From Epiperipatus broadwayi (Eukaryota > Onychophora > Udeonychophora > Euonychophora > Peripatidae), in assembly GCA_028023455.1 (NCBI GenBank), contig JAQFVV010012396.1, positions 12,069,296-12,133,295 of the forward strand: a DNA stretch of 64,000 bases, written 5' to 3'. Each line of letters opens with the position of its first letter. Positions within the stretch are counted from its first letter, which is position 1. The position numbers and the translations under genes were made by a program. Positions 1-12,149 of the stretch are shown one piece after another. The notes beneath the pieces were generated by a model. It was not told where the DNA came from. It did not search any database and saw only the letters and a list, made by a program, of their open reading frames with translations.

Positions 1-316
1 TTTGTTTTGGTGAATCTATGTGATTTAGTTAACCAACTATTTAATATATTTCTTATTTAGCAATTTGTATGTTATTATGGCACAAATAATATACATTAAT
101 ATTGAGATGCCTTTGAATTACAAGCCTATAAATAAAACCCATTTACTATATCCCCAAAATATACAAAAAATCAAATAGTATTAATAATAAAAATAAAATT
201 TTAAACAATTTTTTGCCAATAACTAAATAAAATAATACAAGCATAAATACTACAATTTAAACAATTTTTTTTACTTGCTAAGAAGTTTGTCAAAGTTATT
301 ATGGCATATATACAAT

Positions 317-513
317 TCAGTCTGTTTTTCTGGCAATGTAAGGCAAAATTTGCAACAATAGTTCAGTTTTGTTTATCATTAGTTCATATACTTCTTGTAG
401 TGTTTTTTCCCTGACAATCGTTGAATTTATTTCTAGAATTTCATCTCCGATACCTAATAATCCTGATAGCATTGTACTGTATGTGCTATTTTTCATCCGA
501 GAAACAAATATTC
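317..513 (-). CDS. PDZ-protein gene, last exon: second half of PDZ and stop
   Basis: The exon starts after a TTTCTTTACAG acceptor (2 nt, then 64 codons and a stop). It supplies beta-3 (GIFVSRM), the alpha-A region (YSTMLSGLL), the GDEILEINS signature strand typical of PDZ domains, helix alpha-B (TLQEVYELMINK) and the final strand (LLLQILPY). The chain ends six residues later in KTD, so the PDZ is C-terminal. GxGDEILEIN with a following xLQEVYELM matches the established PDZ consensus. The nearest named look-alike is PAR-6 (GIFISR and DEVLEVN at the same positions); this is judged by eye, not by alignment. I found no convincing polyadenylation signal in the 316 bases below the stop; an ATTAAA lies near 42-47 on the minus strand. 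Confidence 0.92.
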
Positions 514-519
514 CTGTAA

Positions 520-2022
520 AGAAATTAATATACATATATATATATATGCATCTTAATACTAAATGATAAAAAAAAAAAGCTAATAAAGTATTTGGAATAT
601 GATATTTTATAGGTCAAATATATGAACAGCTAAAAGAAGAAAATTTAAAAAACACATTTGAAGAATAATATTTAACATAATTAAGATCTGAAAAAGAAAA
701 TGGATTGAATATAATATGAAATATTATAAAGAAAATTTTTTCAAGTAAACTACAAAGTTAAAGAAAAGACAGAATACTGCACATTAGGTTTTTCTAATAG
801 CTTCTCACAGTGGAATAGTGAAAAAGACCAAACTTATTAAATACTGGATGGTAAGGATTTGGGTGTTTTTCATCTTTATACTTAAGAATAGATAGACACC
901 CATTAACTAACTAATATTGGATAGTCATCTAGATTAATTATATGCCTTATATGTAAAAGAAAAATACTAAACCTAATTGGAATCTGAAATAAGTTTAATT
1001 GGCCCAAATTTAAATTTAGTAAAACATGTTAAATTGATGTGATACCATTATACCATAATATATAAATAAAAGCAAATGAGTAGCCCAAAAATATTTTACT
1101 GAGAAATAACTTAAATGTATTTTGGTACATCTTAATGGATAATCAACACAATTCAGTATTATCAAGAAACTTTTTATAAAAAAAAATAGGTGAGAGAGGT
1201 GAAAGGTAAAAATATTAACTATCTTAAGTAACTAATCTTGGTTTGAAGATAAAGCTAATGTATTTGTTTTAACAATGATCATAAATTATTGGCATCTAAA
1301 AAATCACTAAACTTCTATTCTCTAAAAGTTGAATTGCTAATTAAACAAATTTCTTCTTCATTATTTGGATTTCAGCTACTGATTAATTCTCACCACTTTG
1401 TTATGAATTAATTCTTAAACTGTGCTTTATGTATCTTAATTACTTACACATTACAGAAATAATGGTTCGTGATTGGTTTATAATATTCAAGTTCTCAATA
1501 TTTGTTCTCCATATTCTTAATGGTCAAATAATCTTATAACAAAAAAACTCAGTGAATCCATCTCCTGTAGTAATTCTTTGCACAAAAATGAAGCTTTCCA
1601 TAAGTCTTATGTTATAAAGAAAATATGTGTATTAGAAATAAACACCACAAACTGCAAATTATGCTAAGAAATTTACAAATATAAAAAGCAAAAATAAATT
1701 TAAATTCCAATATACTTGGATTATATATTATCTACTTCTAATCTAGAAGTTCAATCACTGCCAACTAAATGGGAGGGACACATTTTGCAAATGAGTACAA
1801 CTTAGTCAAATTAGTTACTAAAAACCATCAGAAAAAGCTTGAGAAATTAGTTAAAATCACCACCAGTAAAGTTAGTCTTATTTTAATGCTAAGAAAAATT
1901 TAAAACAATCATTTAAAAATCTTAGCAAGCTCAATTTTCTTAAAGTACACCAGCAAAGCTGTAACATAAACAATTATGAACTCTGGTCATTCACAACATT
2001 TCATTACATTTAGAAAAGCAAG
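520..2022. other. Intron stretch, no recognised feature
   Basis: AT-rich sequence inside the last intron. I see no splice-bounded exon, repeat copy or structured element. Confidence 0.5.
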
Positions 2023-2192
2023 AGGCTAAACTCTCCATACAGTAGCACCACCAGTGCAAGTCAGAGTAATCAATTGAAGCGAGAAGGTTTGTGCATAAAA
2101 TCCCTATCTAGTGCCTATTCATCCAATATCCCCAGACTAGTTTCTAATTTTCATCAATGAGGAATTTTGGATCAGAGAGCACTGCACCTTGT
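2023..2192 (+). repeat. Half copy of foldback family F1
   Basis: It begins AGGCTAAACTCTCCATAC and continues with AGTAGCACCA, GTGCAAGTCAGAGTAATCAA and CCCTATCTAGTGCC. It matches the left arm of the complete inverted-repeat copy at 38556-39178 and the partial at 32572-32712. There is no inverted partner nearby, so this is a single arm. No coding content. Confidence 0.8.
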
Positions 2193-3394
2193 ATAAGTAT
2201 AAGAAATGGTGATTAACTAGAAAAGCATTATTGCATCTTTTGTAAATAAATATATAAGATTATTATCTTTAGAAATCAATTATTTATTTTCTAACAGTTA
2301 TTTATCAGTGATATTAATACTTTCTCTAATGACTTCAGTCTCACATCCTTGTATAAGTCAAAAGAAATCAAACTTCTGGCTCAAACTTTCTAAATTATGG
2401 CTGAGAAATATTGTGATGAACATAATAACTGGTATAACTGAAGTACAAGATATGGCAGGTAACCCAATTATAAAAAAAAAATTGAGTTATAGATACTTGG
2501 AATTAAAAAAGTAATATCTTTTCCAAACTAGTCTAAATTTAATCTACTACATCAAAATAGCTTGTAAATCAAATAGAGGGAAACTTTTCCATTCCACAAC
2601 ATACATATAAACTAAAAGGAAATAATATTATCACTACTAAATACCCAATGACACTACACTCTAGAAAAAGTTTCAACCATCGACTTATGTACTTGTTAAA
2701 CAGAATATTATTATTTAATCAACCTTTCAATAGAATAACTAGTATAAAAATTCAATCTTCAAAAAGCAAAAGTATGAAAAAGTAAGCAATTTTCTGATAT
2801 TCATCATTAAATGTCTAAAAACTGCATGCTCAAGGGATTTAAAAATAAAGTACTGTAGTCTTCCAGTGATTTGTAATTGGAATAAATAAATTAACTTTTT
2901 ATATCAGTAGACTTTATCCAATCCATGTCTTAACTTTCTTGATCAAATAAATGTTTTTCAGAACATAGAAATAGCCCAACAGATGAACTTTCTCCAGTAA
3001 AACATAAAAAGGATGCAATTAAGAAGAAAAAAACACTTGTTTGTTTTCAATCTGTTTATTTCAAGTACCCAGAAAATATATAACATTATTTCATATCAAC
3101 TGTATATTCTGTTGCACCACATGGCTAGTCATTATTCAGCTAAAAGAATATTTATTAATTACTTCAGGAAAACAAATAAAAAAAATTAAGATTGCATAGA
3201 AAATATTTTTCAAATTAAAATAAGCAATAATGTTATTCAAATAGAATAATGCTATTTAATCTAGCTTATATATGCATGCACTTCAGTATTTAAAATCCTT
3301 ATTAAGTGAAAACCAAAGGGGGCCATTGAGGTTAACTGGCCTCTTTTCCAAATAGAATAATTATAAGTTATATTTGAAATGAAAGAATTATTTT

Positions 3395-3398
<4 letters not shown>

Positions 3399-3488
<90 letters not shown>
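3399..3488. repeat. (TA)n microsatellite
   Basis: About 90 bp of uninterrupted TA dinucleotide. It is likely unstable in length and in assembly. Confidence 0.98.
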
Positions 3489-3492
<4 letters not shown>

Positions 3493-3829
3493 GACATACT
3501 TTGTGGAATCATCCATATAAGATTTTAATTAGATATTCCAACCTTTCGACTTGATCACATAAGCCCTCAGCTGAAAAAAATGAATACTCAAAAAAGAATT
3601 GGATCATATCAAGAAAATCTTATTTTAAGCACTAAACAACAAAATCACTAGTCAATGTATGTAGAATGATCTACATATCAATTGGGCTGATCCTATTCAT
3701 GTTCAGTTTTATCTGATCTATGTAGATATTTACTAATAGGCAGAATGTCTATTTTCCAAGGATAGAAGCTAAATCTACAATAAATTGTCTTTACTTAATA
3801 AAAAAGCAAAGTAAGAACAAATCAGTTTT

Positions 3830-4335
3830 CCCCCCTCTTTCCTATCTATTAAAAGCTGATTTGTTCCTTCTATCCCATCCTCATATTCTTCACTTTCATT
3901 ATTAAAATTTAAATAAGAAAGTATAAAATCTCTTTCTTTCACCTCCTTTATCTTTATTTTTTATCTTTCATTTTTTTTACTCTTTATACAATTCATCCTG
4001 ATCTTTTTCAATATCTCACATTCAAAAAATAAAATACTCTCTTCACGATTACTAAATAAACATCATTAATCCAAATTCTTTTTGCCCCCCCCCCCCCCCG
4101 GTATTTAATGTTCCTACCCTTTCATCAAATAATAATAATAAACTTTCTTTTAGTGTTATCGTATATCATTTCACTTTTTATATAATTTTTATTCTTACAT
4201 AACTCCAAATTATTTTTCTATTCATATTCATTTTCCATAAATTCTACTTTATTTTCTCTAACTATATAATCTAATTTCTTTTCCAATCCCTTGTAATTAT
4301 GTATCTGAAATGTCTTTCATATACATTTATTTCAT
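3830..4335. other. Pyrimidine-skewed stretch with poly-C run
   Basis: The plus strand is almost all C/T/A with little G and includes a C run of about 15 at 4085-4099. The same one-strand G depletion marks the minus-strand LINE copies in this window, so a decayed minus-strand LINE is possible. No motif confirms it. Confidence 0.4.
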
Positions 4336-4339
4336 TTCT

Positions 4340-4568
4340 TATCATCATCATCATCATCAACCATTATCAATCCACTGCAGGATGAAGGTCTCTCCAAGTT
4401 TAATCCATCTTCTCCGATCTTTAGCTTCTCTTCTCCACATCACCCCTGCACACTTTATTATTTCATCCATCCATCTTACATGTGGTCTCTTTCTGGGTCT
4501 TTTACAATCTCTTGGAATCCAGTTTAAAATTTCAATTGTCCATCTATTATCATCTCTTCTAGCAATAT
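4340..4568 (-). mobile_element. RTE-like LINE, 3'-end fragment
   Basis: The plus strand starts with ATCATCATCATCATC and continues CCACTGCAGGATGAAGGTCT, the 3' end shared by the copies at 29382, 40573, 43165 and 57680. The minus-strand reading gives remnants of the element's C-terminus (IGRRDDNRWTIEILNWIP-like). It is 5'-truncated to about 230 bp. A trinucleotide microsatellite tail is typical of RTE-clade elements. Confidence 0.88.
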
Positions 4569-5212
4569 AAATATATAAAAATACATTATTTATCTATTAC
4601 ATTTATATATTGCTAAATCTTTCTTGCTCAACATGATTATTGTCATTTTCACATAATTTATTTAAACACTATTTACACTAATCTATTTTGATTCATATAT
4701 TATACCTTTTCAAACACTGTTTCCCGATGTATATCAATTACTTTATTTTTGTATTCTATTTACATTTTTTTTTTTTTTACTTTCTTGGTCAATACAAAGA
4801 ACACCTTTACACTTTTATAATAAAAACTATATATTTTTTTAGATTAATTGCAAAAAATGTCATGATCACTAACAACCATAAAAAAAACAAACAGCACATT
4901 GTGGATTCTATTGGCTCCAACAATAAAAACCCCAATTTCTATTCTAATCTTTTTATCTCACCTTTCAATTCTCTTAAAACAAAATAAATTATAATGGCAA
5001 TATTGAATATTACTGTTTCAATCCAATTTCATATTTAACTTCCACTGGTTCTGTATTTCCCAATTAGTAATTAATAAAAATTATTTATATAAAGATTTTT
5101 AATCAATGTTAACCCTAAGTTATTCTTACATTTTCAAGACTTCTCTATAATCTAAATAGTCAAAATAAGAGTCATAGATCACATGACCCTATCTCTTAAG
5201 CTTGTAAGTTAT

Positions 5213-5289
5213 AAACAATGAGGATTGCCAATTCCTCTACAAGCATTTATCATAAAGCTTGTAGAGGAATTGGCAATCCTCATTGTTTT
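5213..5289. repeat. Perfect 32-bp-arm hairpin
   Basis: The left arm (5213-5244, starting AAACAATGAGGATTGCCAAT) is the exact reverse complement of the right arm (5258-5289), with a 13-nt spacer. Flanks show no clear target duplication. It could be a hairpin MITE remnant or a small inverted duplication. Confidence 0.92.
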
Positions 5290-7320
5290 CTCTATAATCT
5301 GTTTTTATCTCCTTATCATAACTCTTTTCTATAACTAAAAATGCAATCAATCAATAAATGAGAGCATTTAAATACTCTTTATTAAGTTATTGAGAAAATA
5401 AGATATTAGATGTTATATGTAATAGCAAATTCTGAATTTTAAACTATGACAATAAAAGATTCATAGGACTGGTTTCAAGAAAACTCATCAGCTATGACAA
5501 GTACTCTTAAAAATTCCTAGTCACAAATTATGTTAAGTTTACATATATAATAATGATACAATTTTTTTTATTTTTTAAAAAAAGGGAATTGATTATTATT
5601 CCTATCTTTCAGAATATTATAAAGGACATCACATTTAATAATTAAGTATATTTTTATTTTTCATCATTTAAAAATAAAATCTGCTTATCTTTTATACACA
5701 AACACATATATTAAAAATTATATATACAAATATAACAATACTATTTATACAAATTTATCTCAGTAATGCATTTTTGATTGCATAAGTTCAATCATTTTCA
5801 ACTTTTACAGTTGAAAATAATTGTACTTATGCAATATAAAATGAATTAATTATTAAATTAAATTTATATGAATAATATTATTTATATATTGAGATAGATT
5901 TTTTGGCTATCTCAATATATAACTTATGTGTAAATATTTTATGTTGGCAAACACAAGCTTAATTTCAGCTTTTAAGTTTTAGTTTTGTATACATACTTGG
6001 ATGATATGTGCACACACATTAAACGTTTGCATTTATTATGTTGATCAAAGTTATTGATAGTTGTAAAAAAATACAAAATATATACTTTGTAAGTAAAATT
6101 ATTATCAATCTGCAAAACTTTTTATCAATCATCAATTAGTTCATTTTTATTAATTAAAAACTTTGAAGAAAATTAATTATTAAGTTTTGTTTCTGATTTT
6201 AACATTCTGTTATCTGTAACCCCTTCCAAATAATCTAATTAAAAATTTGGTAAATCTGTTAAATTAAATAATTACCGGCTTATCTGAATTTAAAATGTAA
6301 TCACTGGCTTGCTAATTAAAAAAAATTATTGGAAAATGAGTGAACTAATTTATTAAATTCAGGGCTATAAAAAGATTAGCTGAGAATTATATTTAATTCA
6401 GCATTCTGATCCCATCTTTGCTCTTTTGCTATTGATTCATTCTATTCTGCTGCGATTCTGTTTTTATTCATGATCGTTATCTTACCTGCTAAACATGTAG
6501 TATATAGAATTTCTTCCAGTGGTCATATTTAAAATTATGAATAGCCAAAGCACTGGGAAATGAGCTTCACACTCTCCAATATGTAGCTATAGCCATCAAA
6601 TGTTTAACCTTGCTTGCTGAAACGCCAACAATCCAGTCAACTACTACCCTCAAATATATCATATAAGTAAATGCACTTTTCAATAAGACAAAAGCATTTC
6701 CAGGACATACTCTTATATCAGTTCAAAGAAACCAGTAAAAGAAGACATAAAAACTCCTATCTAAATTTGCAGGTACATACATTTATTGAATACATCTTTT
6801 ATGGAAAATAGTATCGCTTTTAATAACTTCTCTCTAGACTTAAGGTAAACCTTTTTTTATGAACTGTTTTATTAAGACATTGCCAGTAAGCCAGTGATAT
6901 ATAGGGTAAATATTTTAATTTCATATTTATACCATGGCCTGTTTTGTAAATTTTTTTTTTTTGCATTATTATATTTCATGTATTATTATATTAACATGTG
7001 TCTGATATGTTGATAGTTTGAATCTAGTTTTAAAGAGGTAATCTTTTGATTTTCTTCCTAAATTTTTTTTTTTTTTTTTGAAGAAAAATTAATATTTTTG
7101 TTTCACTTATAAGGTTGAAATAGATTTATTTTAAAAAAAAATCATTTTCCTGATTGTTGGTAATTGCAACCCATGCTACTTTTAGTGAAAAGTTTTTAAT
7201 TAGAAAAAAAAAATTGAAGTTTTTTAAGAGATAGATTTGATTTTATAATTTTCTTATTTTAATAATGCTGTTGAATATTTTAAAATCATTAATATAAAAG
7301 TACTTGACCGAATATATATA
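5290..7320. other. Intron stretch with two small hairpins only
   Basis: Imperfect hairpins lie at 5779-5834 (TTGCATAAGTTCAA / reverse complement) and about 5866-5935 (TATATTGAGATAG / CTATCTCAATATA). The rest is AT-rich sequence with T runs and no gene. Confidence 0.5.
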
Positions 7321-7321
7321 T

Positions 7322-7763
7322 ATTAATAATTCAAACAAATATATTTAACACAGTATTCAAAATTAAATAATATATTCTTTACCAGAAGTACTTTCAATTG
7401 TTTCACTGACAATCTTTATCAACTGTTAATACAAACATACAAAAAATAAAAACTTGCATTACTCATCAATAAATCCATTCAAATTTCCCACAATTCTGTT
7501 GTCTTTATATTAGCTGATTGTCTATTCATTAAACCACCTCTATTCCTAGATATCATCATTGCCTCTTTAATTTTATGTTTTTCACTACACCTTTCAATCT
7601 GAATAATTTTTATATCTCTATTATTAAATTTAAAACCATAATTACATGTTTTATTATGATCAAATATAATTGATGGAGTATTCATATTTACCAAAGATAT
7701 ATTTTCTTTCTGTACATGTTTATATAATGTCTTATGATCATTATATCGTTTTTGTAATGTACA
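7322..7763 (-). mobile_element. Penelope-like element 3' end with GIY-YIG domain remnant
   Basis: On the minus strand a frame open from about 7762 to the stop at 7479 encodes about 94 residues: KRYNDHKTLYKHV, then SIIFDHNKTCNYGFKFNN, RDIKIIQIERCSEKHKIKEA, and GGLMNRQSA near the end. The order Arg...H-K, D-H...F-F-x-x-x-x-I, glutamate-bearing helix (KIKEA) and LMNR is that of the C-terminal part of the GIY-YIG endonuclease of Penelope-like retroelements (family knowledge, matched by eye). The GIY and YIG strands and the whole reverse transcriptase are missing (5'-truncated at 7763). It abuts head-to-head with a second copy on the other strand. The region below 7479 to 7322 would be the 3' UTR. 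Confidence 0.72.
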
Positions 7764-8038
7764 TTTGAAAGGTGTAGTTAAAAACGTAAAATTAAAGAGG
7801 CAATGATGATATCTAGAAATAGAAGTGGTTTAATGAATAGACAATCAGCTAATATAAAGACAACAGAATTGTGGGAAATTTGAATAGGTTGAATGATGGG
7901 TAATGCAAGTTTTTATTTTTTGTACGTTTGTATTAACAGTTGATAAAGATTGTCAGTGAAACAATTGAAAGTACTTCTGGTAAAGAATATATTATCTAAT
8001 TTTGAATACTGTGTTAAATATATTTGTTTGAATTATTA
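7764..8038 (+). mobile_element. Second Penelope-like 3' end, inverted partner
   Basis: This segment is the near-exact reverse complement of 7322-7597. On the plus strand it encodes the same end (KIKEAMMISRNR, GLMNRQSAN, stop) but with a TAA in place of one Glu codon near 7777, and it starts later in the protein. The two arms therefore look like two 3' ends of the same element joined 5' to 5'. Inverted partial copies are a known habit of Penelope-like elements. Confidence 0.7.
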
Positions 8039-8039
8039 T

Positions 8040-9144
8040 TATATGATTTAAAATACAGACATTTAATGGTTGTAGTTATTTATATATATATATGAACATA
8101 AGTTTTATAAATTATTAACTTCTTATTTGTTTCTTTTAATGATTGGATTCAATACACTGCATATAAGCATTGTTTGGTAATAGTCTGCATGTGTGACCAC
8201 ATATATTGGAGAAGTATTCATTATTTGTAATGCCAATATAAAAGATATATATGTGCATACATCTGAATAAGTTATCAAGCCTTTATAAACTTCAGGGATT
8301 ATTAATAGTATTAAAAGTAAAAATTTAGGGGAAGTGCAATATTTAAACTATCAGTGGTTAAATACACCACATAATTATTTGAAAGAGTTAATTAATAGTC
8401 AATCTCTGTTCTATTTGAAATACTTCTAGTATTTAAACTTTAATACTGAATTGTTGTTTTGTTAATTACTAGATTTGTCTAGCATTTTGTTTACTGTTTT
8501 ATGCTCTTCCAATTGTTATTTTGCCAAGAAGTTCTTTCCATGATCTAGAGATGATTTCAGATATATAATACAGCTATGGTAGGCACATGTTAAATTACAA
8601 ATTTTCTAGACTAGAGGTCTAGTGGTGCCCTCTGATAATGGAATTCAGGTGCCCATTGAAATATACTTATAATTCTTTTAATATAATTATATTACTATAT
8701 TAGATATTTTATTTTATATGTATAAATAAACTTTTAAATTAAACATAGCTCAATGTATATGCAATCAAAGGGAGTAAATCACTCTTCCCCAGGCTATGAA
8801 TTAAAAGCACTTTATATGTTGAACAAAGGATCAAAAATAGAATGAATCCACTTATTCTTGATAGTTCTGATGTTTATAGCATACCAATGAAATTAATTTA
8901 TTAGCCAGATGGAATAGGGTACTTAAGACATTAAATTCATAATAAATTATATAAGACTACTCTTTTAACACATTGATTGTAATAATTAAGTAAGATTTAA
9001 TATGCAAACTGAGAAAGAGAGCATTTTCTAAATAATAAATATAACAGCAATAACAAAATTTTACAAAAAAATACATAAAGTAAAAAATCATATAACATTA
9101 AAATACTAGCTAAAGAGCAAATTTTTATTAAAGTTCTTTTATGT
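8040..9144. other. Intron stretch, no recognised feature
   Basis: AT-rich intron sequence. No exon, known repeat end or stable structure was recognised. Confidence 0.5.
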
Positions 9145-9567
9145 CCATGGTTTCATCTATTAACAAGTAGATCTCTCAATAGAAATTCAACTAGATATAA
9201 ACAATATATGTATAAATAAAACAGAAATAGCTTTCAATATAATTCACTTCAAAAACAACCCATCTTTAATTTCAAAAGACATCTTCATGAGATTGATGAA
9301 CTCATGAAGATATCTTTTGATATCAAAAGTGGGTTGGTCTTTGGAGTGAATTATGGAAAGGCTATTTGTGTTTGGTATATGTACAAACATTAAATGTCTA
9401 AAGATAAACTAGTTAATAAAATATATCACAAATGTGAATTTTGGGTAATTTTGATATATAACAGTTTTTAGATTAAATCATGTTAGTTTTGATATATATA
9501 TTGTTGCTTATCTAGTTGAATTTAACTTTAGAAAGTCTATTTGTTAATAAATGAAACCATTGTTAAG
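9145..9567. repeat. Imperfect foldback element
   Basis: The left arm (9145-9291: CCATGGTTTCATCTATTAAC ... TCAACTAGAT ... AACCCATC ... CTTCATGAG) pairs with the right arm 9301-9567 in reverse, around a 9-nt centre at 9292-9300. The right arm is longer by an internal stretch of about 100 bp (roughly 9385-9500). It is non-coding and probably a decayed foldback transposon. Confidence 0.75.
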
Positions 9568-9691
9568 AGAGAATTTTAGTAAAAATTTGTTTTTAGTTAG
9601 TATTTTGTTATATGATTTTCTATTTTATTTATTTATTATTACTAGTATAACTTTAGGCAAGCATTTAAAAAATAGGTATATAATCATTTAC

Positions 9692-9900
9692 CATTTTTAT
9701 ATTTGGATGTTCCTTTAGCAATATAAAAACCAAAAGGTCCTTTAATAGGTTTAACCAAGTGAATTAATTGGGTTCCATCTGCATTAACATTTAATACTTT
9801 CCCCATGCTTTGTATTGCTGTTTTTTTGTTAGGTTTTTCATCTAAAACATCATTTAATCCCACATCTTCAAGACTTGTTGTACCTGTATTTTGTGGAATT
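9692..9900 (-). CDS. PDZ-protein gene, exon with first half of PDZ domain
   Basis: The exon is 209 nt (1 nt, 69 codons, 1 nt), with a TTTTGTTTTAG acceptor and a GTAAAT donor. After an acidic/polar lead it enters the PDZ fold: beta-1 (TQLIHLVKP), the carboxylate-binding loop as PFGF in place of GLGF, beta-2 (YIAKG), then an extended beta2-beta3 loop (TSKYKN). The Lys three residues before PFGF fits the basic residue usual before the loop. The domain is split by the next intron inside the beta2-beta3 loop, a common place for a PDZ intron. Frame and phase continue into the last exon as N-GIFVSRM. Confidence 0.9.
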
Positions 9901-10547
9901 CTAAAACAAAATGACATTAAAATTAATAGTTAAATTTACTGGAATATTATTATCAAAATAAACAGTATTATGAAAATAATAAATGTGTAAACTATAGACA
10001 ATAATAGTTGAATGCATAATTTGCCTAGAATAATGTAATCAGAAATCTCAATATGTTCAGGAATCCTGACAATCCTTTTTATAATGGTTTTGAATTTTCA
10101 GAAAAAAAACAAATTATATCAAAGCCTTTAAATAAGCAAGAAAAGAATGTAAAAGAAAGTTATGAGTGTAGCAGATGAATGTGATAAACACTACTGAGTC
10201 TTTTCTATTACTTATTACTAATTAAATAAATGTTACCTAAACATTTTTTTTTTTTGATAACAGATAAACTACTTTTCAAAAATAATGAACTTGTTTATGA
10301 GTGAATGTATGCATTTTCCATATCTGGTTTTTATTAAATTGGTATCATAATTTTAGACATATAAATAAAATAATCAACTATAAATTTGATTGTTTCCAAC
10401 ATCTAATATTAATTTTTAAATGTTTTTAGAAAAATTCACACTTTATTCAAACTTTTCAAATACATTCAACTATTAATAATAATGTATAGGTTAGTATGTA
10501 AGACAAAGTGATATTATTCTTTTTTTAATTATTTATTTATTTTTTTA

Positions 10548-10630
10548 TGTCAAAGCATTGACCTGGAAGTGAACCCGGGCCAGCTGCTTGGAAGGTAGCT
10601 ATGCTAACCACTAGGCCACCAATGCTTGAC
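10548..10630 (-). mobile_element. tRNA-derived SINE (family S1), minus copy
   Basis: The minus strand begins GTCAAGCATTGGTGGCCTAG (box A TGGCCTAGTGG) and contains box B GGTTCACTTCC, then GTCAATGCTTTGACA and an A-rich tail (plus-strand T run 10520-10546). It can be drawn as a cloverleaf with a five-pair anticodon stem around CTTCCAA. The D-stem is poor. The entire element is little more than the tRNA-like part. Confidence 0.85.
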
Positions 10631-10639
10631 AAGTCATAT

Positions 10640-11162
10640 TCTTCTTCTCTCTTCTTTAGGTGTTGCTGCCTAACAATTAGCAGTACAAGAAAGAGAAACA
10701 AATCTTGCAATCTTTAGACTTGTGAGTACAGAATTCAAGGCAATACTCTAATCAATTAAAGTTGGTTAAAATTTTTCTTTAATTTCAATATACATGAATC
10801 TAAAAGTTCCCGATTTAATTTCCTTGCAAGTAATGCCATTTGTTCCAGAAACATTTGAAGAAGAGGTGAAAATAATACTGTTTGAAACTTTGTGTTATAT
10901 TAATCTGTCCTAAATTATTAGTAACAGTTGATGTAAATAAAGTTTGAATTTTTTCCAAATACATTTTAACAATTAATATTAATTGATGGAATAGTTCAAC
11001 TTATAATTAAATCTACAATACCATCATTTTAAAGTTTCAGACAAACACCAAATATACTATAAAGTTTGCCGCTAAATAATATAATCACCAATTTTGTATA
11101 TTGCCAAGGATCTAATAAAAATGTATTAGAATATTGTACAAATATAATTATGATATTCTTAC
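10640..11162. other. Short intron, nothing further
   Basis: Remainder of the 1.3-kb intron. Apart from the SINE copy there is no recognisable element. Confidence 0.5.
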
Positions 11163-11375
11163 CCTTCTTTTTTGTCCTCTTTATCACTTTTCTTTCCAAA
11201 CAGTAATTTAAATGTTGTTATCTTCTTAATTTTTGCTCTTTGAGGTTTTTCAGATTTACCTCTTTTATCCAACCGATCTAAACTCATAGCTTTACGAACT
11301 TCATTGAATTTATTTTGAATTTTGGCCATAAATGTTCGAGATTCACCAATGTCTTTATATTTTTCTAAGTCGCTG
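11163..11375 (-). CDS. PDZ-protein gene, Lys-rich linker exon
   Basis: The exon is 213 nt (1 nt, 70 codons, 2 nt), with a TTTTTATAG acceptor and a GTAAGA donor. The peptide begins SDLEKYKDIGESRTFMAK, then continues IQNKFNEVRKAMSLDRLDK, and ends in a basic segment (KIKKITTFKLLFGKKSDK). The first half looks helical, possibly a short coiled coil. The second half is strongly positively charged and could contact membrane or acidic partners (inference). The 5' codon is completed by AG from the previous exon (Ser) and the 3' GG is completed by A of the next exon (Gly). It contains no stop in the used frame and has stops in the alternatives. Confidence 0.85.
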
Positions 11376-12149
11376 CTATAAAAATAGATAAATACATTTT
11401 ATAGTTAGTTACTAATCTAAGCATATTTGGAAAATAATTAAAAATTGTTAGCCAAATTTTTTTTTAATGAATCTGTGCTATAGAACAAATAAAAATAAAA
11501 TTGGCTTAAATAAATAAATAAATATTTTTTTGTGTGTTATGCATAGGAACTATTTTAACACACACCCACAAAAACTTTAAACATATAGATTCATTTCTTT
11601 TAATTTCTATTTATTAACACTTTTGCATAACAAGTAATGTTTTAAAGACAACATATCGGCATAAAAGATCCAAGGCTATCACTTCATTATAATATTCTAA
11701 GACTTAGATAACTAAAATAAATGCTTTGGAGTAGACAACACGAACGTGCGCGCACACACATATATAATCGAAAGAATGCAGAGTAACTTCCATAGGCTGT
11801 AAAAACGTAAATGTATACATCCACATTAATCATATTTATTTGTAATTTAATGTATAGCCATGTTAATTCAGGAAGAAAATACATGCTAGAAACAATATTA
11901 TAATTCTATATGTTTGTATTTAAAAATAAAACAAAAACAAAGTTTCCCTATTTAAAAACAGAGATAACATAATCAAATATTTGAAGAATTTTAGGGGAAA
12001 AAACTTAAGTAAAAAACATCATATTATGTTTTAAATGAAAAGGTGAAATGTAATTAAATTGATAAGAAGAGGAATAGCTTCAGAAAATGATGTCATCATT
12101 ATGGATTAAAAGAAAGATTAAATATATATAATAAATGACTAGAAGAATA

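Noticed and set aside
4688-4987. 99-codon plus-strand ORF rich in Phe, Tyr and Lys
   Set aside because: Low-complexity AT-rich translation without domain or splice support.
5478-5505. CTGATGAG followed by GAAACC on the minus strand, as a possible hammerhead
   Set aside because: The bases between cannot form stem II and there is no stem I or III.
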